From the NCBI GenBank assembly GCA_002317305.1, contig DCIZ01000029.1, forward strand, positions 5,211 through 18,058: DNA of 12,848 nucleotides, read 5' to 3'. The stretch comes from Campylobacter sp. UBA1713. GTDB taxonomy: Bacteria > Campylobacterota > Campylobacteria > Campylobacterales > Campylobacteraceae. Below are positions 5,050 to 10,466 of the stretch, one piece after another (within the stretch, counting starts at the first letter, position 1; every line of letters starts with the position of its first letter). Under the pieces are notes generated by a model. It was not told the origin of the DNA. It made no database searches and saw only the letters and a list, made by a program, of their open reading frames with translations. The translations under genes and the position numbers were made by a program.

Positions 5050-5947
5050 GCGTTTTTACCTTTCCTTTTACTAATCTTCCGAGCAAATTTAGCTTTACTC
5101 GTGCGCGTTTTGCCTCGTTAAAGAGGCGTGCTTTGTGGCGAGCGGGCGCTGTGAAAAGTAGCTCATACTCCTCGCCACTGACAAATTCGCTTTTTGTGAA
5201 TTTGCGTGCAAATTTCACACCAAAGCCTTTTGTAATCTTTGGCAAGTCGCTAGCAAGCCCATCGCTAATGTCCATGCAACACCGCACAAAACGTGCCGCA
5301 CCACCAAGCGCTCCGCCGACAAAACCACGCACAAAACCACGTGAATTTCTGCCGCCAAAACCGCCACTTACATCATGCATGCCACGCCCACGCCCCAGCA
5401 AAAACCCGTCTCGTAAAACCACACTCCGAAACCGCCCTTTTGGCGAAACTACGCCGCCACGCGAAAGCCGCAAAAAACCTTTTAAACCGCCACCAAGCAC
5501 GCCTGTAAAAAAGAGCATATCGCCCAGCTTTGACGGCGTTCGAAAGAGTGCGCGCCGCCCATCTCCTACGACCGCCACGATGGTCAAAGAGATGAAAACT
5601 TTCTCGCTAGCTACCGTGTCGCCGCCCACCACCTCAACGCCAAATTCAGCACACGCATCTTTTATGCCGCCACAAAGCGCATCTCGCTCAGCGGGCGAAA
5701 AGTTACGCGGCAAACCAAGCCCCAAAAGTGCAAATTTTGCCACTGCGTTCATGGCTACACTATCGCTGACATTTACCGCCACTGCCTTTTTGCCGACCTC
5801 GCGCCACGAGAGCCAACCACGCTTAAAGTGCGTCCCCTCTAAAAAGAGATCTTTGCTAAACACCAGTCGCCCGACAAGCGCGCCATCGTCGCCGTTAAAT
5901 TTACTAGAAAAAAGCGCTATGGTGCTATCTTCTAAATTTGCACTCAT
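5027..5947 (-). CDS. thiL: Thiamine-monophosphate kinase ThiL
   Basis: ThiL phosphorylates thiamine monophosphate to the active diphosphate with ATP. Within 306 residues the family motifs are visible: GDDGALV (19-25) for Mg-nucleotide binding, SDSVAMNAV (61-69), VGGDTVAS (107-114), CMDISDGLASDL (224-235) and SGEEYELLFT (257-266). The ATG at 5947 is 3 nt after the stop of the PgbA-like gene. Two oddities stand out. About 34 extra residues (about 184-217), rich in Gly, Arg and Phe, separate the RGGV...LRDGF segment from the DISDG motif. They contain a 12-bp in-frame tandem duplication giving RGFVRGFV. Also, residues 248-255 (RKFTKSEF) are encoded by DNA nearly identical to the intergenic AAATTCGC...GTGAATTTG module. 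The reading frame is intact, so the enzyme may still work. Confidence 0.9.
   Translation of the reverse strand: MSANLEDSTIALFSSKFNGDDGALVGRLVFSKDLFLEGTHFKRGWLSWREVGKKAVAVNVSDSVAMNAVAKFALLGLGLPRNFSPAERDALCGGIKDACAEFGVEVVGGDTVASEKVFISLTIVAVVGDGRRALFRTPSKLGDMLFFTGVLGGGLKGFLRLSRGGVVSPKGRFRSVVLRDGFLLGRGRGMHDVSGGFGGRNSRGFVRGFVGGALGGAARFVRCCMDISDGLASDLPKITKGFGVKFARKFTKSEFVSGEEYELLFTAPARHKARLFNEAKRARVKLNLLGRLVKGKVKTHGKFSHF
5183..5204. repeat. Repeat module inside thiL
   Basis: AAATTCGCTTTTTGTGAATT plus TG differs from the module in the 51-bp direct repeats by one missing base, and from the copy near 3805-3828 by two T. Here it is in frame in thiL and encodes the RKFTKSEF segment together with two flanking bases. 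Confidence 0.55.
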
Positions 5948-5950
5948 CTT

Positions 5951-6679
5951 TTAGTCTTTTGTCAAAAGGTCAAGGTAGTAACGGCTAAAATCTTTAATCT
6001 GCTTGCTATCGCGGTCAAAGAAAACTGACGGCACGCGCGTAACATGTGAGTAAAATGGCACTTGCGCCTCCTCTTTTGCCACTTTTGCGCTCTCAAACCG
6101 CTTTAAGATAGCAAAACTCTCACAATCCACAAAAAAACTCTCGCCGTCCAACACAAAGTAAACAAGCCCTGCGATGCTTTGGTGGCAACTTCTCAAAAAC
6201 TGCTCATGCTCTGGGCGCGGTTCGTAGTCTGTGTAGAGATAGCCCGCGAAAATGTCAGGGTGGATAAATTTGATGTTAGGAAAGTCAGCGACTGCTTTTT
6301 GGTAGGCTTGTTCGTTTGGTGCGACTATGAGCGCTGTGTCGTAGTTTAGGTTCAAAAGCACTTCATCGCCTACTTTTGCCGCCTCTTTTAGGCTAGGAAG
6401 TGCCTTTTGCTCTGTGAGTTTGTAGTCGCCTAACTTTACTGTGGCTTCGTTGCCATCTTTGCTGATGACTTGTGCGCTTGCGACTATGCTGGTGCTCTTG
6501 TCGCTAAACGTGCGTCTAACTACGCCATAACTGCCGACCATCACGTCAGCGCCACTACTAACCACCGCTGTGCCATCTTTTTCATTTACTCTTAAAAGCT
6601 TGCCTTCAAAAACTTTTGGGGCAAAGTCAAGAGAGAAAAGCGAACAAACAAAAGCCAATAAAATAAAAATCTTTTTCAA
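5951..6679 (-). CDS. PgbA/PgbB-like secreted protein (PGBA_N domain)
   Basis: This protein is about 242 residues and resembles the N-terminal domain of the Helicobacter pylori plasminogen-binding proteins PgbA/PgbB, as I recall that family. The lysine-rich C-terminal tail linked with plasminogen binding there is absent, so that function should not be assumed. A signal peptide is visible (KKIFILLAFVCSLFS). Recognisable segments are LIVAPNEQAYQKA, FIHPDIFAGYL, FFVDCESFAILKRF and VPFYSHV. There are two later Cys, CHQS and VDCES, which could pair in the periplasm. A GTG at 6685 is also in frame. I prefer the TTG at 6679 because AAGGAG (6685-6690 on the minus strand) sits 5 nt upstream of it and overlaps the GTG itself. 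It is the first gene of an operon with thiL and truD and is divergent from the Csd3-like gene, its expected neighbourhood in H. pylori. Confidence 0.8.
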   Translation of the reverse strand: MKKIFILLAFVCSLFSLDFAPKVFEGKLLRVNEKDGTAVVSSGADVMVGSYGVVRRTFSDKSTSIVASAQVISKDGNEATVKLGDYKLTEQKALPSLKEAAKVGDEVLLNLNYDTALIVAPNEQAYQKAVADFPNIKFIHPDIFAGYLYTDYEPRPEHEQFLRSCHQSIAGLVYFVLDGESFFVDCESFAILKRFESAKVAKEEAQVPFYSHVTRVPSVFFDRDSKQIKDFSRYYLDLLTKD

Positions 6680-6709
6680 AATCACTCCTTATAAATCCAA
6701 AATTCTTAA

Positions 6710-6715
6710 ATTATA
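6710..6715 (-). promoter_or_regulatory. -10 box for the PgbA-like/thiL/truD operon
   Basis: On the minus strand the sequence is TGGTATAAT, a perfect TATAAT with an extended TGn. It lies about 30 nt upstream of the TTG start, giving a leader of about 24 nt. Confidence 0.65.
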
Positions 6716-6747
6716 CCAAAAATTGCTTAATTTAAGAAAAAATTCGG

Positions 6748-6753
6748 TAAAAT
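6748..6753 (+). promoter_or_regulatory. -10 box for the M23 peptidase gene
   Basis: TAAAAT within CGGTAAAATAC lies about 37 nt upstream of the TTG start. A TTGCTT at 6723-6728 is a poor -35 candidate at 19 bp spacing. The upstream region is A/T-rich, as usual for epsilonproteobacterial sigma-70 promoters. Confidence 0.5.
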
Positions 6754-6789
6754 ACTCGCTCATAATTAAATTTTACAAAGGATCAAACA

Positions 6790-8028
6790 TTGAAAAAAAT
6801 TTTTATGGTATTTTTCTCTTTTGGATGTTTTTTGTGTCAAACGCTAAACGCCGAAGTCGAAAACAGGTCTTGGGACAACTGGTACACCTTTACCTACTTT
6901 TTAAAACAACAAAAACTCCCGCAGTCTCTCTACTACACGCTAAACAACGCCACAAAAGAGCGCATCACAGAGATAGCAAACGGCGCTAGCTACCAAATTT
7001 ACAGAAACAGCGAAGGTGTCGTAACCGAAATTCTCATTCCCATAGAAAACGAAGAGCAAATTCAAATTTCACTAAACAATGGCAAATATTCACTAAAAAT
7101 CACACCCGTTTTTTTCGAACAAAAACAAAAAGTCCTCAGCTTTGAGATGGGTAGCGAAAAACTCTTTGACGAAATTCTCGCTCGCTCAGAGAGTCTCGGG
7201 CTGGCTGGCGTGGCAAGTGGCGTAATAAGCGACATGGTAGGAAAAGTCCTGCCCGGTGAAACAGTCGCCATCATCTACGAACAGCAGTTTCGGCTAGGAC
7301 GAATGTATGGTTTTCCAAAGATAGAATCCATCTCTGTAAAACAAAAAGATGGCACTACAAAGATGGCAGTGGGCGTTCAGGGGCGGCTTTACAACGAAAA
7401 AGGCGAGGAGTTTGACAGATACTTTCTAACCGCGCCCGCCTTTTACCCCATCACTTCACACTTTAAGCCAAAACGCTGGCATCCCGTGCTTAAAAAATAC
7501 CGCTCGCACTACGGAACGGACTACGGCACGCCACTAGACACGCCAGTTAGGGCGGTCGGAGACGGCATAGTCAAATTTGTCGGCGAGCAAAATGGCTTTG
7601 GCAATGTCATAAAAATTCAACACGATGGCGAATACATGAGCATCTACGCACACCTTGGCGAATTTGGCGATGGCATAAAAGTCGGCATGAGTGTAAAACA
7701 GGGCAAGATCATCGCTTACAGCGGCAACAGCGGGCTTTCGACTGGTCCGCACCTACATCTTGGAATCTACAAAAATGGCATTCCAGTAGACTCTCGCACT
7801 GTGGTAAAAATCTTTGACGAAAACATAGGCGTAAGCTTAACACAGCTAAATGTCGCCTTTGCAAAGCAGCGAAAGCTAGTAGCACGTGCCATGAAAACGC
7901 TCACACACACCTCGATAGAAGAGGACGTTACTACCATAGCTAACCTTTTCATGCGAAGCAAACATGAGAGAATCGCACGCATCGCACTGGACAACATCTT
8001 AAAAGAGAAACAACAAAAACAAAACTAA
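6790..8028 (+). CDS. M23 peptidoglycan peptidase, Csd3/HdpA (Pgp3)-like
   Basis: This is a 412-residue zinc metallopeptidase of the LytM/M23 family, predicted to trim or cut peptidoglycan cross-links in the periplasm and so influence helical cell shape. It has a signal peptide (residues 1-21, KKIFMVFFSFGCFLCQTLNA). An N-terminal region (about 22-215) resembles the multi-domain front of Csd3. The M23 core is HYGTDYGTP (H240, D244), AHL (H288) and GPHLHLG (H321, H323), and the predicted zinc ligands are H240, D244 and H323. The length and spacing match the H. pylori Csd3 pattern as I recall it. The start is TTG at 6790 with AAAGGA 7 nt upstream. Position next to the PgbA-like gene matches H. 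pylori, where Csd3 (HP0506) and PgbA (HP0508) lie close together. An alpha-helical tail (about 350-412) follows the catalytic domain. Confidence 0.88.
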   Translation: MKKIFMVFFSFGCFLCQTLNAEVENRSWDNWYTFTYFLKQQKLPQSLYYTLNNATKERITEIANGASYQIYRNSEGVVTEILIPIENEEQIQISLNNGKYSLKITPVFFEQKQKVLSFEMGSEKLFDEILARSESLGLAGVASGVISDMVGKVLPGETVAIIYEQQFRLGRMYGFPKIESISVKQKDGTTKMAVGVQGRLYNEKGEEFDRYFLTAPAFYPITSHFKPKRWHPVLKKYRSHYGTDYGTPLDTPVRAVGDGIVKFVGEQNGFGNVIKIQHDGEYMSIYAHLGEFGDGIKVGMSVKQGKIIAYSGNSGLSTGPHLHLGIYKNGIPVDSRTVVKIFDENIGVSLTQLNVAFAKQRKLVARAMKTLTHTSIEEDVTTIANLFMRSKHERIARIALDNILKEKQQKQN

Positions 8029-8044
8029 ATTTGAAAGGGTTAAA

Positions 8045-8284
8045 ATGCAGACTAAATTTGAAATTTTAAAAAAAGGCGACACTGTTGTAAACGTTTGGGA
8101 CAACAAAATCGCTGTAAAAAAGCCAAATGGCGATGTTGAAATTTTTAGCTTCTACACAGATGAAAATGGCTTGACTAGACTCTCTAATGATACCATTTTG
8201 GTAACACAGGGACACAAAAGCGTGTCAAAAAAGATAGAAGTAAAAGAACTTGATAATGCTTTTTTGGAAGTATCAACATTTTAA
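8045..8284 (+). CDS. Small hypothetical protein, 79 residues
   Basis: I do not recognise this protein. It is 79 residues, soluble, with alternating hydrophobic residues suggesting a small beta structure (FEILKKGDTVVNVWDNKIAVKK at the front, perhaps SH3-like). It has no signal peptide and no Cys. The ATG has AAAGGG about 6 nt upstream. It begins 16 nt after the peptidase stop, so it is probably co-transcribed. It is followed after 10 nt by the zinc-knuckle gene, and the three small genes look like a unit. Base composition is more AT-rich than in the peptidase gene. Confidence 0.75.
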   Translation: MQTKFEILKKGDTVVNVWDNKIAVKKPNGDVEIFSFYTDENGLTRLSNDTILVTQGHKSVSKKIEVKELDNAFLEVSTF

Positions 8285-8294
8285 GGCGTAGCGA

Positions 8295-8609
8295 ATGAAA
8301 TGTTCCAAATGTGGTAGCTTAAACCACAACATTCGCAAATGTCCGCATCGCGATGAAGTTACACCAAGAGATATGGCTGTGTGGGTAAAATTTGACAACA
8401 TCACTTGTGATGAAGCAGACAAAATTCACATAGAAATCGTAAAAATGAAGAGTTCCATTGCTCCAAAAGCACGTGCAACTTTGGCAAAAGGCAAACCAAA
8501 AGAACTTCCAAAACAAATACAAAATGCACATGGAATTTTAGGAACAAAAGATGAACAAGAAAAGCAAAAAACGAGAGAGCAAACATCTAAACGCACAAAA
8601 AAAAGGTAA
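8295..8609 (+). CDS. Small CCHC zinc-knuckle protein, 104 residues
   Basis: The N-terminus carries a complete zinc knuckle, C3-x2-C6-x4-H11-x4-C16 (CSKCGSLNHNIRKC), the type known from retroviral nucleocapsid and eukaryotic RNA-binding proteins and unusual in bacteria. A middle region (about 20-85) contains VTPRDMAVWVKFDNITCDEADKI-type sequence that I do not recognise. The C-terminal 20 residues are a lysine, glutamine and arginine tail. RNA or single-stranded DNA binding is a reasonable guess from the knuckle only. The end overlaps the HNH gene by 59 bp in another frame, across an A8 tract (8597-8604). Skipping one A would fuse the two into a protein of about 164 residues. Confidence 0.75.
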   Translation: MKCSKCGSLNHNIRKCPHRDEVTPRDMAVWVKFDNITCDEADKIHIEIVKMKSSIAPKARATLAKGKPKELPKQIQNAHGILGTKDEQEKQKTREQTSKRTKKR

Positions 8610-8790
8610 AATTCTTGATGCATATGTATGTTTTTTCTGCCATTTAATATGTAAGAAAAATCACGGACATCACATTATCAAATACGCAGAAGGCGGAGTT
8701 GCAAGCACTGATAATATTATTACACTATGTCCACAATGCCATAGGGATTATCATAGCGGTAAAATTAAAGTAGATATTTTTCGCTTTTAA
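8551..8790 (+). CDS. Single-domain HNH nuclease-like protein, 79 residues
   Basis: A typical HNH core is visible: CFFC (Cys27, Cys30), GHHIIKYAEGG (His40/His41), DNIITLC (Asn55), CPQCHRDYH (Cys60, Cys63, His64, His68). The four Cys probably bind a structural zinc, and the H-N-H residues bind the catalytic metal. Such domains cut or nick DNA in phages, restriction systems, homing elements and toxins, and the sequence does not say which. An ATG at 8551 with AGGA 7 nt upstream, inside the zinc-knuckle gene, could start it. The first 20 residues are a Lys-rich lead that may be out-of-frame remnant, so a frameshift fusion with the upstream gene is the alternative. It is the most AT-rich gene here. 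Confidence 0.8.
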   Translation: MNKKSKKRESKHLNAQKKGKILDAYVCFFCHLICKKNHGHHIIKYAEGGVASTDNIITLCPQCHRDYHSGKIKVDIFRF

Positions 8791-8815
8791 AAGCATTTTA
8801 AAAATTTAATGATAA

Positions 8816-8844
8816 GGCGGAGACTTTTGCCCCGCCACGTTTTT
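8816..8844 (+). terminator. Possible terminator between the HNH gene and putP
   Basis: GGCGG (8816-8820) and CCGCC (8832-8836) pair over an 11-nt loop and are followed by ACG and five T. The stem is short. It sits in the 56-bp gap between the convergent ends of the HNH gene and putP and could serve the plus-strand genes. Confidence 0.4.
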
Positions 8845-8846
8845 CA

Positions 8847-10316
8847 TCACGCTAGTTTCACCCGCTCATGCATCTTTTCAAATTCAGCTTTTATCTGCTC
8901 ATCTTTCACTTCGCCAGAAAAGAAATTTACCAGCCAAATAGCCACCGCCGAAAAGAGAAAGCCCGGCAAAAGCTCATATACAAAAGAGGAAAGCCCGCTC
9001 ACTATCCACACGATGACAGTCGCGCCGCCTACCACCATTCCCACAAGTGCCGCAAGTGTGTTCATCTTTTTTGAATACAAAGAAAAGAGCAAAACAGGAC
9101 CAAAGACCGCTCCAAAGCCCGCCCACGCGTAGCCCACGACATTTAGCACCGTTTCGCTAGAAGCAAAGGCAAAAGCAGTCGAAACCACAGCCACCACCAC
9201 AACGGCGATTCGTCCGCTAAAAACCTGCTCTTTTTCGCTCAACTCTTTCCCAAAAAAGACAAAATAAAAATCTTTCGTAGCCGAGCTAGCACTAACTAAA
9301 AGCTGGCTTGCCATAGTCGAGATGATGGCAGCTAGCACAGCAGAGATGATGACACCGACAAAAAACGGGTGAAAAAGCGTTTCGCCCAGCTTTAAAAAGA
9401 CCGTTTCAGCGTCTTTTAAAGCACCGCCATTTTCAGCGAAAAAGACCACGCCCAAAAGCCCGCTAACTATAGCACCCAAAAGCCCCAAAACCATCCACAA
9501 AATTCCGATTCGCCTAGCACTGTCTAGCTCACGAGCGTCTCTAATAGCCATAAAACGCACGATGATGTGCGGCTGACCAAAATAGCCAAAACCCCACGCC
9601 AAAAGCCCCAAAACGCTCAAAAAGCTTTGGTTTGCAAAAAAGTCAAGATGTGTTGGTGCGATGCTTTTAAGAGTCGTAAAAAACTCAAACGGCGCTTTCA
9701 AATTTAGCCACGCCACCAAAGGCACTGCCACCAAAACGACAAACATCAAAGTTCCTTGAAAAGCATCTGTTATACAAACCGCCTTAAAACCGCCTGCAAA
9801 AGTGTAAAAAACCACGATGACAAGTGCCAGCAAAGCGCCAAAAGCAAAGTCTAACCCAAAAAAACTCTCAAACGTCTTGCCGCCAGCGATGATGCCGCTA
9901 CTTACATAAAGCGTGAAAAAGATGAGGATAAAAACCGCCGAGATGGTGCGAAGTAGCTTTGACTTGTCTTTGAAGCGGTTTTCGAGAAAGTCTGGAATGG
10001 TGATGGCGTTGCCACAAACTTCTGTGTAGATGCGGAGGCGTTTTGCTAAAAATCGGTAGTTTGCCCACGCGCCCACGCTTAGCCCTACGGCTATCCACGC
10101 GCTACAGATGCCACTTAGGTAGAGAGCACCAGGAAGCCCCAAAAGCATCCAGCCACTCATGTCGCTAGCGCCCGCTGAGAGTGCGGTCATGAGCGGATTT
10201 AGACTTCTGTTGTCGAGCAGATACTCGTCTAAATTTGAATTTTTACGATAGCTAAATTTGCCGATGCCGAGCAAAATGGCAAAATATAGCCCAATGGCGA
10301 GATATGTAGAAAACAT
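8847..10316 (-). CDS. putP: Sodium/proline symporter PutP
   Basis: PutP is an inner-membrane sodium:solute symporter that imports L-proline. This protein has 489 residues and a pattern of about 13 hydrophobic segments. Family residues are visible: SAGASDMSGWMLLGLPGALY (47-66; D52 and S54 correspond to the sodium-site D55 and S57 of E. coli), the SSF signature around GYFGQPHIIVRFMAI (244-258), and STMASQLLVSAS (333-344; S333 and T334 correspond to the sodium-site S340 and T341). The ATG at 10316 has AAAGG 7 nt upstream. It is monocistronic here and diverges from the autotransporter gene. In Campylobacter proline is a carbon source, and putP is often beside putA, but no putA is in this window. 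Confidence 0.95.
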   Translation of the reverse strand: MFSTYLAIGLYFAILLGIGKFSYRKNSNLDEYLLDNRSLNPLMTALSAGASDMSGWMLLGLPGALYLSGICSAWIAVGLSVGAWANYRFLAKRLRIYTEVCGNAITIPDFLENRFKDKSKLLRTISAVFILIFFTLYVSSGIIAGGKTFESFFGLDFAFGALLALVIVVFYTFAGGFKAVCITDAFQGTLMFVVLVAVPLVAWLNLKAPFEFFTTLKSIAPTHLDFFANQSFLSVLGLLAWGFGYFGQPHIIVRFMAIRDARELDSARRIGILWMVLGLLGAIVSGLLGVVFFAENGGALKDAETVFLKLGETLFHPFFVGVIISAVLAAIISTMASQLLVSASSATKDFYFVFFGKELSEKEQVFSGRIAVVVVAVVSTAFAFASSETVLNVVGYAWAGFGAVFGPVLLFSLYSKKMNTLAALVGMVVGGATVIVWIVSGLSSFVYELLPGFLFSAVAIWLVNFFSGEVKDEQIKAEFEKMHERVKLA

Positions 10317-10347
10317 TTTTGTGCCTTTTGTTTTAAATTTGTTTTGG

Positions 10348-10353
10348 ATTATA
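10348..10353 (-). promoter_or_regulatory. -10 box for putP
   Basis: A perfect TATAAT on the minus strand (TTTTATGTATAATCC), 31 nt upstream of the putP ATG, leaving a leader of about 25 nt. Confidence 0.6.
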
Positions 10354-10390
10354 CATAAAACTTGCTGAATTTTTGGCGTTTGTTTCGTGC

Positions 10391-10429
10391 GTTGTTACCA
10401 TTTGTTACCGTTTGTTACCATTTGTTAGC
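10391..10429 (+). promoter_or_regulatory. Phased 10-bp GTTACC repeat upstream of the autotransporter promoter
   Basis: Three full 10-bp units (GTTACCATTT, GTTACCGTTT, GTTACCATTT) begin at 10394, 10404 and 10414. A fourth partial unit, GTTAGC, begins at 10424 and runs into the -10 box. The period is one helical turn, so all copies face the same side of the DNA. The array fills the -50 to -15 region, which suggests an activator or repressor site. TGTTACC also resembles the TGTT(T/A)C box I recall for the HP1021 regulator of Helicobacter. Confidence 0.6.
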
Positions 10430-10435
10430 TATAAT
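10430..10435 (+). promoter_or_regulatory. -10 box for the autotransporter gene
   Basis: A perfect TATAAT immediately after the GTTAGC unit of the repeat array, 31 nt upstream of the chosen ATG. No -35 hexamer is seen other than the repeat itself. Confidence 0.65.
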
Positions 10436-10466
10436 GCCACGTAAATTTAAAACAAAGGGAAGAAAA

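Noticed and set aside
5133..5954. Long plus-strand frame opposite thiL (273 residues)
   Set aside because: It mirrors thiL codon for codon, is rich in Pro, Ser, Arg and Lys as expected from antisense reading of a GC-biased gene, and matches no family. ThiL motifs on the other strand are clear.
8319..8623. Minus-strand Phe/Cys-rich frames opposite the zinc-knuckle gene
   Set aside because: The hydrophobic composition arises from reading Lys-rich codons in antisense (AAA to TTT). There is no ribosome binding site, and the plus strand has a clear zinc motif.
10362..10466. Upstream extension of the autotransporter frame
   Set aside because: This part contains the promoter array and the TATAAT box. 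The signal peptide and ribosome binding site fit the ATG at 10467.
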